Assembly (NCBI GenBank): GCA_921293015.1
Contig: OV121085.1
Span: 21,775,911-21,839,910 of the forward strand
Source of the DNA: Phorcus lineatus
Taxonomy: Eukaryota; Mollusca; Gastropoda; Trochida; Trochidae
Direction: 5' to 3'
DNA: 64,000 nt
Shown: piece after piece, positions 26,834 to 39,404 of the stretch
Layout: the number at the start of each line of letters is the position of its first letter
How positions within the stretch are numbered: position 1 is the stretch's first letter
The notes under the pieces: generated by a model
What the model was told of the DNA's origin: nothing
Databases searched by the model: none
The model's input: the letters and a program-made list of their open reading frames with translations, nothing else
Position numbers and translations under genes: made by a program

Positions 26834-27751
26834 AAAGACAAAAAGATATCTATAGAAAGGCAGACAGAGAGAGATACAGACAGACACAGACCTACAGACA
26901 GACAGAGAGGCAGACAGACAGATACAGACATAACGTTAAAGACAGAGAGACAGAAAGGGACAGATAGAGACTGACAGTCAGATACCGACGGAGACAAAAA
27001 GGTAGAGAGATAGATACTGAAAAAGAGACACATATACGAACAAACACATACCGATAGAGAGACAGGCACAGGCAGACAGACAGTCAGATACAGACAGACC
27101 CAGAGACGGATAGTCAGACAGCCAGATGCCAACAGATACAGACAGAGAGACGGATACAGACAGAGAGATACAGACAAAGAGATACAGAGACAGATAGGGA
27201 CAGACACATACAGATACATACATACAGACAGACAGATAGATGCAGACAGAGAGACACATATACGAACAAACACATACCGATAGAGAGACAGGCACAGGCA
27301 GACAGACAGTCAGATACAGACTGACCCAGAGACGGATAGTCAGACAGCCAGATGCCAACAGATACAGACAGAGAGATACAGACAGAGAGACGGATACAGA
27401 CAGAGAGATACAGAGACAGATAGGGACAGACACATACAGATACATACATACAGACAGACAGATAAAGGCAGACAGATACGGATAGACAAACAGATATAGA
27501 TGCAGACAGAGAGACACATATACGAACAAACACATACCGATAGAGAGACAGGCACAGGCAGACAGACAGTCAGATACAGACGGATAAACAGATGCAGACA
27601 GAGAGACAGGCACAGACACACAGATGCAGACAGAGAGACAGGCACAGACACACAGATGCAGACAGAAAGACACATATAGACACAGAGATACAGACAGAAA
27701 GACACATATAGACACACAGACAGAGAGACGTATATAGACACACAGACACGC
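26834..27751. repeat. (CAGA/TAGA)n array with longer nested units
   Basis: A purine-rich tetranucleotide array of about 0.9 kb. A ~75-bp module beginning CATATACGAACAAACACATA and ending CAGACAGTCAGATACAGAC occurs three times (27031, 27257, 27517; spacing 226 and 260), and GGATAGTCAGACAGCCAGATG follows the first two. All minus-strand SLSVCLSV-type frames here are repeat artefacts. Confidence 0.92.
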
Positions 27752-28138
27752 GGTATACACTTTAGATGATACGCGGCAATGGCGCAAGGTTATCGATTAT
27801 TTTATCTTAGGAGAACTATCGAGGTATAGCTTCTTATATGTTTGGATAGCGAATTATTCCTCATCATTTCCTCATTAAATGTTATTCCATTTTTTCAGGA
27901 ATAAAATGCCAGGTTGACTAAACAATAATTTAAAACTAAATCATGAATTATTAACTAGATTGTGATGGTTACTCGAATATTCAGTTAAGGTCACTACACC
28001 CTTTACCTGAGCCGATGTCATCCATAGTTTAAGTGTCCGTTTGTATAAACATGTCATACAATCACTCCGTGTATCGATCCCCTGAAAAACTTACAACCAT
28101 GCTGTATGGAGATAAAGGTGTGTTTCTTTTTGTTGTAG

Positions 28139-28201
28139 CGAAGGGTTGAAATTGAATCGCTGACCACCGAGGACCAGTATCCCTGCAAGTTGATCATGTA
28201 A
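28139..28201 (+). CDS. possible terminal exon, unrecognised
   Basis: A strong acceptor (GTGTTTCTTTTTGTTGTAG) is followed by 20 codons and TAA, reading RRVEIESLTTEDQYPCKLIM. AATAAA overlaps the stop at 28200-28205. The other two frames stop at once. It ends in CKLIM, one residue too long for a standard CaaX box. Upstream exons were not identified; it might also be chance. Confidence 0.3.
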   Translation, partial: RRVEIESLTTEDQYPCKLIM

Positions 28202-28205
28202 TAAA

Positions 28206-30035
28206 CTTCTAAGAAGGGAAGGTGTCGCATAAAAGACCGTAGGTATTGTGATCAAAACAAGCTAGTTTGATAAATGTGTAAAACATATTACGGCGGGCTT
28301 TTCTTCTCTCTTTTGCTAGAGGGAGGGGGTATGTCTACACCATACCATACTTCTATAGCGGCACGTTACTTATGTATGATATTTACTTGTTTTAGTCTGT
28401 GATGCATTTTGGCATTATGAGATCTAACAAAGTGGGACCATTTAGCTAGCACTATGCAATACCAAGTTCCTGAAAGTCGAAAGATATTTTTCACTTTTAC
28501 GAGAAACTGAGTTAACAGCTGTTCGCAGCTGTCATGTTTTGCAATATTTTTATGATCAGATTGTTCTTTTGTCTCTGATCACGAGGTCCAAATGGATATA
28601 AAGTATCAACTCACCGGAACCTTTTGACAGGTCTTGTAGAGAACGACCTTCGATTTCCTGTTTTCGACACTGGTAAATGATTGGTGCTACGAAAGCCATT
28701 ATGGTTATCCATCAGTCACGCCCGTGGTTAGCTACGGCTTTTTTGTAGTCTGTCAGCAGATTCGTTTATGAAAACAATTATCTATGTCCAGGCGGAAAAG
28801 TGAATAAGAAATGAAGATATCTCAAAAGTCTCATCGATCTCCTTTTTTTAAATAATTGGAAAGTTTGATTTTAGTGACTAAAAGTAAGTTTATATTCTTC
28901 AATTTGTAAATTGAGACTTTACGAAATTTGATATTTAATTTAACATTATATACCTTTTTAAATGCTGAAATCCCATGATTAACAGCTTCTGACATAATGA
29001 TAATCATTATCATCAATACTAGAAGTCCAATTGTTTAAATTGTTCCTGAACAATTTTAAAAACCCGTAAAGAGTAGTCAGAAACTATTAGTATTTAAAGA
29101 AAGAAACGTTCAAATGGAGTTGCTGATGCGTGGATATCATCAAGTAGATGACTTCCTTTGCTTCCATATCGAACACCAGAAATACCCGTTAAGCTCTGAC
29201 TTTATGACCCCCTTATCCAACAGCAGTATCGTATTGTGTTCTGATTCGTTGGTGTATGTGATAAGCCACGATCATTGTAATATCTATCAATTCCTGTTTA
29301 TGTATATGATAGGACAATGACACTTGATGAGATTCTATATACAAGTTAGTGGACATATGATATACCGTTGTAGATATAGCGTCAAATTCAGAATTATAGG
29401 GTTGTGATAGAATTGCTAAATGTCAGTGAGAACAAAGATGTCAATAGGTGAAATGTACGTATTTTGTTAATGATCTTTGCTGTGCTCCCCAGTAAGTCTA
29501 ACATATATATGCATTGTCCGGGTACCTGATGACATAATTTGTTAAGAATAAAAATGAAAAGTCATAGTTTGTTACATACAGTCAACATGGAGACGATCAT
29601 GTATAACGAATTGTTTAAATACCATTGACGATCAACTTTTCTCCAGTAATGTTGATACGAAACTGTCTTAAGGTAACTCAGGAAACAATGGATAAAAGAT
29701 TCAACACAAAATATGACGACTACCCTCTCCTAGGGTTGAATTATTCAGTTATATCTTATCGCCAACCTCGTGTCTGTCAACACCTGAGCGGAAGGTTTTA
29801 CTTTGGCATATCCTCTTTGTGTTTCACCGTTCCGAAACCATTTGTTTTAATAAGTGTACGCAAGTAAACTTATATACATACAAGATCACTCTATAATAGG
29901 GAACAACAAAGAGCCGCCCCTGGGCTGAAGATGGACTTCTGATAACAATAAAACTACACAAATAAATATGAGATGTGTCAAGATTTATTTGACCCACATA
30001 CTGCACGTGACAAATCCATAAAGCATTTTATCATT
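28206..30035. other. no feature seen
   Basis: No repeat or exon with support. Confidence 0.45.
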
Positions 30036-30086
30036 TTATCTGTGTCAATGTCTATTATCTGTGTCAAAGTCTATTATCTGTGTCAT
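30036..30086. repeat. 19-bp tandem repeat, 2.7 units
   Basis: TTATCTGTGTCAATGTCTA repeated with one change, then a partial third copy. Confidence 0.8.
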
Positions 30087-30286
30087 GATAAATCAGCCCT
30101 CTAATCAATCAACGAGAAATGATGAGAGTCAATTGAAACACACGACACTGTATAAACTTAAAGGTTTGAAACGCCTTCATACCAAATTGAAGGCTTATCT
30201 AAATACAAAAAAATTAGTTGATCTTCGTTACCGTAAATGTAAATTAATCTTATCTTAATCCAATAACATTGCTTAAATTTCATTTT

Positions 30287-30565
30287 TAAATCGGTTAAGT
30301 TAAAGATTGCTTCAATAAACAATAAATCATCCTTTATTCTCAGTTCAGAGTATAGGTAAATTAAAAAGCTGCACACATTACCAGTTTAGCCGTTTTTAAC
30401 TGTGAATGTTTTACCATTTTATGCACAGCCGAACATAGATTTTTTTTATATCTCAAGGTCGACTTCGGAACTTTTTCATTGTTGATTACAGGTAAATTGT
30501 AATGAGTAATAACTATTTGATTGCATCGATAGAAAGTTGAAATGAGTGCCTATATCCTCAAATGC
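30287..30565 (+). mobile_element. dispersed repeat, copy 1
   Basis: Aligns along about 280 bp with 33382-33662. Shared blocks are AAATCGGTTAA, TTCTCAGTTCAGAGT, AGCTGCACACA, TTCATTGTTGATT.CAGGTAAATTG and ATTGCATCGATAGAAA. No terminal inverted repeat or coding region seen; class unknown. Confidence 0.7.
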
Positions 30566-31045
30566 CTCGAGTTTGAGGCCAGCTGTTTAATGATAAAAGA
30601 GAAGGCTAACGAATCCTTGAAATTGCATTCGGTCATCTTTTCTAAGAGGCCGGCTTGAACGAAAGAGTAGTCAACACAGCGAGCGTGTAAACCATACTAT
30701 CAAGAATGCCCAACAGAATATCAGAAGAATGTACAACATTCTACTACACCTCAGTGTTGTTTGATAAGCGAGACCTTGAGTTGTGAAGCGTTCAAAGATG
30801 ACAACTCCGTCACAACACACAGACAGCGGGACGTGAGGACACACAGGAATCATTCACAAACTTGACGCCTGTCAGCAACACAAACTTGTGCAGTTGTTTT
30901 CTGTATTTGTCTCAAACAATCAAACATCTTCATACACGCCTGGAGCACAACACTTGACGGGTCGACACAAGAGTTGGAGGTGAACATGCTCCCAGTCTTC
31001 GCCTCCTTAAACCTTCTGAGGAGGTAGACAAGGATCAGGGCCTGC

Positions 31046-31096
31046 TTTCACAAAGAACTAAGGTGATCCTAATCATTAAAGGTAACCTTAGTAAAG
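31046..31096 (+). repeat. short repeat related to 48960-49060
   Basis: TTTCACAAAGAACTAAGGTG through AAAGGTAACCTTAGTAAAG has the same order of blocks as the longer palindromic copy near 49 kb. Confidence 0.5.
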
Positions 31097-33061
31097 TTTT
31101 TTGAATTGAATAAAAACGTAAAAAAGCGTAGAAAGTGTATGTAACATCACATGAAAGTCGATAAAAGCAATCTGTTCATCACTACACGTACAAGAATCCA
31201 TGGCAATGGTTGACTTCCATAACTTATACTACACTGCGGACTGAGATGTGCGAAGAATCATCCTTCGCTTATCTAATGATTGATTTTTTCCCAGGAACGG
31301 ATATTAGCAGTCGATGTGAATGATGGACCAATGAGAGATCGATAACGATCAATCCCTCTGTCGTTTTGACAACGATCGAGTGGCGAGTGTTCCAGTAATC
31401 AACAGTCTGACCTTAATCTTCATCCAGCATATACGCAATCAGGTGTAAATCTAAATATATACAGAACTGGTCCTTCGCTGTCAAATCAATAAAGTCACAC
31501 ACACAAAACCCGTCAATATCATCATGACGGTAATGAATCACATCATTGACACTGGAAACTGTTGAAAGACAGCGAAGTATTGGAATATGACGAATGACAT
31601 GTGATTTAACTACATCATTAAATAGATCTATACATTTTGAAGGTTTCAGGCAATTTTAGAAAAGACGAGGACAATGAAAATTCATTACGTGAACTTAAAA
31701 ATTAATATACGATGTGAGAAAGGTGAATAAAATCTACGATTTCTAATCCGGTTGGAGATGATATAAGCAGTATATGAAGTACAAAACACACGAGGAAGGG
31801 GAATAACTAAAATAGATGTAACTGTGACTATCGAAAAGAAAATTGAGAAGACGCATTAATCATACCTTGCATACAAATCATACATAAAACCAACTCGTGG
31901 TTTGTAATTGCACTGATTCTCAGTTGATGTGCATATTCGTGATGAAATACTTAGCAACGTGCTATGAAACTAATTGCATAGCGCTGATAAAATTACGCCC
32001 TCATGATTACGTTTGGAAATCACTGGTATGTGAACGATGACTTTGAAAGGTATTAATGATTGCATGTAAGTTTCATGTCTATGAGTATACGGCGCTAGCG
32101 AGTTGTTGCAATTATTGATTGTACCTTCAAAGATGGATCTTTTATGTGAATACAACAAAGAGCTATTATTAAGTTAAAGTCAAACTTCTTTACCGCAATG
32201 AAAGAAAATATAATATAATGGCACAAGAGAAATAACGATGAATACTATGTTATATCGTTCAAATGTGGCACAATCATTAATTATTATTTGCAACTATTAT
32301 TTGAATCACACTTTTTATATGTATAAATATGTTCTTCAATATAAATGTATATGTCAATATCGCCTAATGCAAGGAATATATCCAAAACGCGTATTATCAA
32401 TGTCTCGTAAGGGGGGAAGCAAAGATCACATTCGAGCAATAGTTAATATAGGACGTTCATATCGTTAAAGGCTCCTCACTTGGTCGTGGTCTATCACGAA
32501 ATCAGTACGAATGCCTCTTTATTCGGCAGATGTCTACTTAATCCCGCATGCTATCCACTCCTATGTAAACACTACTCTGGATAATACGCATGTCGGAATG
32601 GCACAATAAAACTTGACATAAACGTTTATAGAATCCATTTAAGTAAGCCATTACAATCGAAAAGGGTTTAGGTCATCCGTGAATTATCTTACCTTGAAAC
32701 GTCCAATTTAAGTAATCCCGTGACATTTCCGTGACTTACTTTTAACGCTCCAATTCAATACGAGATTATTACAAGACTGCTAAACACTGATTGTACAATG
32801 ATGTTTTCTTTGCGTCCCTATCTCGAGCTCATCCGTCAATCAAGCGTCAAGTTTCGATCACGTGATCATATGGTTATTACCGGTATATGACGGTTAGCCG
32901 CATGCTGTTCGCCTGGGTAATGCTTCGCACATGGCATTGATCCAGCCCTGCCAGAGAAGAACTACAGGTAAAATCTTTGATGTTCGCCGCCAAGGTGTGA
33001 AAGGCATTTCCTTACTTATATAAATATACATTCCTTCTCACACCTCTGCAAACACAAGAAA
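31097..33061. other. no gene supported
   Basis: Near 32934-32968 an ATG GCA TTG ATC frame runs into ACTACAG|GTAAAA below a TCACGTGA palindrome, a possible first exon but unsupported. Confidence 0.35.
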
Positions 33062-33104
33062 GTGCACTAGCGAAATAAATATAATTTCAAACGCACTAGT
33101 GCAC
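33062..33104. repeat. GTGCACTAG/CTAGTGCAC hairpin
   Basis: 9-bp exact inverted arms (33062-33070 and 33096-33104) around an AT-rich loop; GCACTAGTGC appears again near 33715, beyond the dispersed repeat. Confidence 0.5.
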
Positions 33105-33381
33105 GCCAATATTTCGTAAACACAACGAATGCACAGATACTGCATATCTCTCCATATAACTCACTATCCTCACTCAAATAATCTACCTCGTAAGTTATTT
33201 AACAAATATTTACGTATTCAGGTAGTAAAGTGGATTTTTAAAGGCCGGAAGAATTTAATGTTACGTTACATTAAATCCGCATGAACTACGATATCGGAAA
33301 TATTAAAATTTTGCTCATAACCAGAAAAGCGGAAAAGACAGCCGCTATGGTCAGTCTAATAAAAATGCTGATACTGTGTTA

Positions 33382-33662
33382 TTAAATCGGTTAAATTACA
33401 ACATTGCTTTCATAAAACATATTTTATGATTTGTTCTCAGTTCAGAGTGTAGGTGAATTCAATAGCTGCACACAATACTAATTCAGCCGTTTCCAAGTGT
33501 CAATAATTTATCCGTTTTCTGCACAGCTAACAATAGATTTTTATGTCTAAGCCGACAGCGGCTGTCTTAGCGTTTTCATTGTTGATTGCAGGTAAATTGA
33601 AAAGAATGTTTAGTATTTCATTGCATCGATAGAAATTTTAAGTGAAAGCATAAGTCCTCGTA
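33382..33662 (+). mobile_element. dispersed repeat, copy 2
   Basis: Second copy of the family at 30287-30565, same orientation, about 25-30% diverged by eye, with a small insertion (CGACAGCGGCTGTCTTAG) forming its own short palindrome. Confidence 0.7.
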
Positions 33663-34879
33663 AACCTTGAAATAGCCATTTTTTAAAAATAGCCAGCCGT
33701 AAAAGCATGCACTAGTGCCTTTAAGGTACGGAATTACTTTGCATGCTTTTTTTTATACCACGTGTAATTCTACAACGCTAGGAAATTGTTTCGTATGCAG
33801 ATGTAAAACTACTCTCTTGAGTATTGTAGATCGTAATTGCACTTACTGCATCAAGTAACACTGGTGCGCTTAGCAACTCAATGCGCTATCTGTTGGTGAA
33901 GTACACCGAAAAGCAATAATAGTTTCTACAACAAATAACCAAGACATGTGACTCGGAAGAAGCCAATCGAAATACCTCAATTCACCATTGCAATATTCTC
34001 AATAGAAAAGAAGAAAAGGCTTATATTGCAGTACATCATGTTTTCTATATAAAAAAATAAAGGATTTTCAATGTTGGAATACTGTAATACTTGTAGACCA
34101 TGAATTGGCCTGTCGTTTGTTGACAGATTTGCACCTTTATAGTCATTGTCTCCAAAAGGATTGTTGGTCCTGGTTATATAATAATTTGAAAGAACGTGGT
34201 TAGCCATTATCTATAGTTTTAATTGCACCCCGTCTCGCTTCCAAACATCTTACTACACCGCCCATCACTCTTTTTATCATGAACTCTTAAATAGCTATTC
34301 AATCATATATTTTCTCAATTTATCGAGGTAGAGTGTAAATAAAATTACTCCAGCTTTGCCTGAAATAAAGAGTCACGTTACAGATCAGTCTATAGGGGTA
34401 GTTTATGATTAGAGAAGTTTGATTTCCGAGGAATGCTAATTTTTCATTGAAATATGTACACGTTTGTTCACAGGAAAACAATTGAAGTAACGTTGACTAT
34501 TTAATTGTTTTGGTGAAACTACGCAACTGGTACGGTTTACTGTTTTCGTCGCACATTTAATAATGAGAACAGGAATATCTTTTCTTTTCTCTAACAAAGT
34601 GTCCAGATCAAATGTTCATATGCCATTCAGCTCAAGTTTAATAATAGATCATATCAATTCGGAGGTGTGGCATGCAACAAATGCACAGCGAATCCTTTAG
34701 AAATCGCTTGATGGTTAGCATTTCATCTATTAATAGACGGTCTTTGTATTCTGATTCAACATTACCTTTACAAATCAACTGGCTTATAAATTATAATTCA
34801 TCCATGAAGAAGCAAATCATGTATTACAACTGCCAGTTCCGTTACTCGAAATATGGTTACTTTTTACACAGTGAATATA

Positions 34880-35015
34880 AGGGACCGGTCATTTATTACA
34901 GGGGGGTGGGCCGGGGGTTTTCAGGGGAGGGTCAGAAAAAAATATACAGCCACCAGGGGAGGGTCATGAAAAACAATACGAAAGGTTGGGGAGGGTCATT
35001 TTGAAATAGACAGTT
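34880..35015 (+). mobile_element. GGGAGGGTCATGAAA-type dispersed element, copy A
   Basis: Starts near GGACCGGTCATTTATTACAG, then GGGGGGTGGG and three spaced GGGGAGGGTCA blocks, ending AGGTTGGGGAGGGTCATTTTGAAATAGACAGTT. Similar G-rich GTCATGAAA sequences recur in other invertebrate genomes as I recall; class uncertain. Confidence 0.5.
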
Positions 35016-36223
35016 ATAAAACCATCCTTCTTTAGCAATTGAAAGTGGGGCTGAAACATTATGATAAAGCCTTATCAAATGAAAAAAATCCAGAATATGA
35101 GCAAGACTGGTTTATATTCTTAAAAACACATGCTTATAATATAAAAAAATCACCATAAATTCACTGCTCAATTCATTGTTCTTTATTCTTGTAGAACAAA
35201 AAGTAGAAAAGTAGTTCTGTTGGACTGAGAGTTTATACAAGCAGTTAACAGGTGTTTGCTATATTTTTATACAACAAAGATGCATATTTGATAACTAATA
35301 GACTCATAAAGTTAAAACAGCTAATCGTTAATCGTTAATCGTTCTCAATGGTAAAAAGTTATGAAACCGTAAAACTTTAGCAGATGGCTTGATTGCTGCA
35401 AATTTGTTAATATAGCCATACTTATGAAAAATATCTAAATGCATATTTAGAAAAATAAATTCCAATGTTGATAATTAAAAAATTGGGAACATTTGCTATA
35501 TTCATACTTAAGCTTCCATACTTTTTGGGTTTTACACTTTATTGTTTATTGTTTATGTAACATGTAACAATGTAACATATGTAATTTCTATGAAACATAG
35601 ATGTGCCTTTATTATCCTTATGTTATGTACCTTCAAAATTCTATAGATTTCTTGTCCTAGAAACTTAATGTAGACGGTTAAATTTGTTTTAATCAAACTC
35701 ATACACAAACAGTTTAAATGTTATGAAATTTGATAATTTAATTCCTATAAAGTAAAGATTTGACATCTTACAATATTTGGTCCTATACTCTGAAAGTGTT
35801 TGTAGATAGATTTGAATTTTTTTTTTTCTTTTAAAGAAATCATTATGTAAAGAGCTTATCTCCCAACCTGGTCCTTCCATGGTTTTATCAATTTATGAAT
35901 TCGTTGTTTCAAGTTTTCAGTGGAATAATGTGGGCAGGATATGTATTTTGATGGAATTTTTAACTAGTGCAATATCTTAGCTCTTTTATCTCTGTTGAAA
36001 ATAAATTCAATAAAGAAGTTGATCATCCATAAAAAAATCCTTCTCTTCCTCAGTGCTAACCTATTTTGTCATTAAAAGATGAAAAAGACATTGTGATTTG
36101 AATTCTAAATATAAATAAAAAACCTATTCTGATATACAGTTGATGTAAAAAAAGTTCTAATAAAACTGATTTTAAAACCATTATCAGATATCATTTTAAA
36201 TCCATCAATGGAAGGGTAAATCT
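35016..36223. other. AT-rich spacer between two G-rich elements
   Basis: About 1.2 kb of very AT-rich DNA with no frame or repeat; it may belong to a larger element if the two G-rich copies are its ends. Confidence 0.4.
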
Positions 36224-36468
36224 GGGGGGGGGGGGGGGGGGGGTTTCAAAATTTTTTTAAGCGTTACTTAAAGAAGTTTCTCTTTTGGAAATATCAACAC
36301 ACAAAAATTGAATGTAGAACCGACCATAAATCTTCAAAAGACCAATTTCAAAAACTTTCGTAGATATGATTTGGGGGAGGGTCATGAAAAAAAATACCTT
36401 AAATTAAAAGGGCCATGAAAAAAATTGCGACGAGTTGGGGGAGAGCCACATTTTTATAGACAATTTCA
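36224..36468 (+). mobile_element. GGGAGGGTCATGAAA-type dispersed element, copy B
   Basis: A 20-G run (36224-36243), then GGGGGAGGGTCATGAAAAAAA and AGTTGGGGGAGAGCCAC, ending ATAGACAATTT. Same order and orientation as copy A, whose end it matches. Confidence 0.5.
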
Positions 36469-36590
36469 AAGAGAAAAACCTATATATATAAGTTAAACAG
36501 TCAAACTCGACACCTGCGATCTTACCCGCAATTATTTACAATTTTGTTTACTTTTGATTTCTTGAATTCAATTGAACAGAGAGAGACCCG

Positions 36591-36791
36591 TACAAACAAT
36601 GGAATGAGAATGTTAATATTTTGAATAAATGCTTTATAAAATGTTGACATGACATAGGAGTTTACATTGAAAGATCTGAGTTTACGCATGAGATGAAGAG
36701 GTTGATGACATTTGTTACACAAGGCTGCAAAATTAGAGTTCCAGTTCAACTTAAGAGTCAATGACGGTACGTAAATATTTATATTCCGCAC
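36591..36791 (-). pseudogene. LINE reverse-transcriptase C-terminal relic
   Basis: The minus-strand frame contains KLNWNSNFAALCNKCHQPLH followed by LMRKLRSFNVNS and FYKAFIQN. This is the pattern just after the RT fingers/palm in jockey/CR1-like LINEs (LxW..N...L.KKC..RL..LRKLRSFNV.....FY...I). The usual W-F/G motif after it is lost and no catalytic YADD is nearby. A dead fragment of a few hundred bases. Confidence 0.75.
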
Positions 36792-37884
36792 AGTCTCAAC
36801 GCATTCCTCACTGGAATCATTTTAGATAGTGTCTAGCTATCAACACGTGCCTCATGAAGACGGACATACAGAAATTAATATTCTAAAGGGGTGTTCAAAG
36901 GCAAAATCTATCTATCGTGGTGAAGTACAACATGGCGATGTACGGTAGACTGTTTATGGATAGCTGATTTTGTCGTAGTTTCATCAATTTCTTAACATTT
37001 GTTACAATGTCTTTATATTTTTACGACATTTTGGCCCCTTTGACATTAACTAAATGCGATGTTTGTATTTCACCTGGGAAATACCATGTAAACGTTTTGT
37101 TTATTGAGAAATGGTGTTAAAGTGCATTGACATTATATATTTTATATATATTATATAATATATGATTTTATGATAATGGGACAATACTAGAAAGATTGTA
37201 AATTGAAACTGTAAACTTACAAAAAAGCTTCCATTTGGTAAACGTTCGAGAAATGCAGAAGTTGGATATGAAGGCAATAGAACTGTACAACATATATTAA
37301 ATAACCGACTGCTTTGATAATCCGCCCTCCTCAGCTATATATTATTGCGGTTTCAGTGAAATTGAGTACTAATTCTGACAAAGCTTAATCTTGACCTCCA
37401 CATACCTACAGGTTGTTCTCACACAGGTGTAAAAGCGTGTGTATGAAGGGAAGGGAACATTAACAACGTGACGTGACAACAATAACATAGTTTTATTCAG
37501 CAAAGGTCCCGACACATTTATTACCTGTTAAAACTGAGATTTGAAATGTGACCTTTCTACCCTAAAATTGTATATATCGTAATCGTACAAACCGTAGTTT
37601 CTGTCTATGTAAACGTTGAATTTAATCGTTGCCTGTCTCCACTTCAACATCAATCTGATGTATGTAGCGACAGGGAATATGTAAGGTGAAGCGGCTAAAG
37701 GTTTAAACTCTTGTCGTGACCGACATGAGTTATGAAGGAGATATTTTCATGGCGTTATTTTGGTTTAGATGTTTGCAAGAATACCATATATGCTGAAACA
37801 AGGTCAAAATATCTCCTATTCTTCATCTTAAACGCAAATTATGTGTCAATCAATATTTTTCAATGAAAATCATTAAACCACTTT

Positions 37885-38215
37885 ATATATGTAGAAGCCG
37901 AAACTACACATCAAATGTACATGATTATTACTTATATAAACTATAGAACACTGTTAACTTCATCCTTACCTTTTTCTCATTTTGATAAATTAAAACAATT
38001 ACGTTGAGTAATTGAGTGCATCAGAAGCCTTATATTGTCCGGTTTTCGAACGAAATTGCGACTTTCTTGCTTTATTTCCCACTATACCGAAACTATTAAT
38101 CTTATATATGAATAATATGAATTTCAGCAACAGACAGTCCATGTACTTCTCGATAAAATGGCACCATTGATAATGATACCATGATATGTGACTCCAACAT
38201 GTCACGTACATTGTA
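37885..38215 (+). mobile_element. diverged internal fragment of the TTAA MITE family
   Basis: Shares the ordered landmarks of the family: GAAGCCGAAA, TGTACATGATTA, ATTGTCCGGTTTTCGA, CTTCTCGATAAAATGGCACCATT and TGACTCCAACATG. Termini have decayed, so the ends given are approximate. Confidence 0.5.
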
Positions 38216-39230
38216 GTGTCCATATTAACTGTAACACAATATAATGTTTGAATGAATGAGTGATGGAAACTCAGACTAAGACTCAAAAGTTATACGACCT
38301 TTAATCACTGAAAATAACTGTGATACGCTTACACGATGGGCTGTCAGTTTATGGACAAAACCCTCTTAAAATCTAAACTGAAGCATGTATGTCATATTGA
38401 AGCGTCATCAAGAGTCAAAGTAAGACATCCTTCAAAACAGCATGTCTTATTCCCATTACTTCAGGGTCCCTTTCCAAATGAATAACTCCGCCTTTTTATT
38501 GACTGTATAACAGACTGGATGTAAGTCTAGTGAAAGTAATTTGTAGGAGTAAATGTAGAGTTATGTCCCCCTTGTACTTCCTGTCCATCAGAGAAACTGC
38601 TGACACAAATCATGTGAACCTTAGAGTGTTTTCTAAATCCTGTAAGTCCTCATATGGTGTTACCTTTCTTTTTATGTCTTACCTTACCTCGACTCTGCAT
38701 TACACGTAAAGCTCATACCATTACACACCTAGGGCTTAGATTTCATTTAATTTAATATCATCAAATGTATGTTTCAGGACCTAAAGCCCCCACGCTCTCC
38801 TGATCCTATTTTAAAACATGATTACTTATGGATAGACGTTCTGATATATTTAGTGGGTTATGTTCCAAATATTATAATCAATTTGCATATATATATGTAA
38901 AAATATGTTGTTTGTTTAAAAAACAATGAATGATTTAATTCCTTAATGATATTTTTGTCAACGATATACTAGGGATCCAATGCTATTTGTACGTTAATTG
39001 GTAAGTCTAGGCTATCACAAAGATAATGGAATACCCTCGACATGTTATAAGTAAAATGTTTATCAAATTCTTCACTAACGTAACTGTAAGTTTCCATAAG
39101 TTTCATGTTCGTTCTTTTCCACAGAGAAGCTCATTGCTCTAACAATAAAAAAGTGTTCGCTCTTGTTATCTTTAAGCTATATTCCTGTTATGTAACGGTC
39201 ATCTGTCCGTGATACATACATGAAACAAAC
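38216..39230. other. no feature seen
   Basis: No supported exon or repeat. Confidence 0.45.
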
Positions 39231-39404
39231 ATGGATGTGCTGAAGACACCACGAAGGCGCACACAGATCAGAGGTTTAGTGAATTACATATCTAAAGTTA
39301 CAAACGTGCGCGTATGTTGTGACCTATACTCAACGCTTCTGTGCACTCCGATATGTCGAGTCCTGGGGAGCAAAATGTTGATATCAGGACCTAATCCCTC
39401 TCAG
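39231..39404 (+). CDS. possible 5' coding exon, unrecognised
   Basis: 58 codons from ATG to a perfect donor (CTCAG|GTGAGT) in phase 0. The peptide has CC and C..PIC motifs but no signal peptide. It could be an upstream exon of the cysteine-rich exon at 43816 (also phase 0), or a chance frame. Confidence 0.18.

Noticed and set aside
26812..27787. Several long minus-strand ORFs rich in Leu, Ser, Val, Cys
   Set aside because: They lie in the CAGA/TAGA array, which stays open in several frames because it contains few stops.
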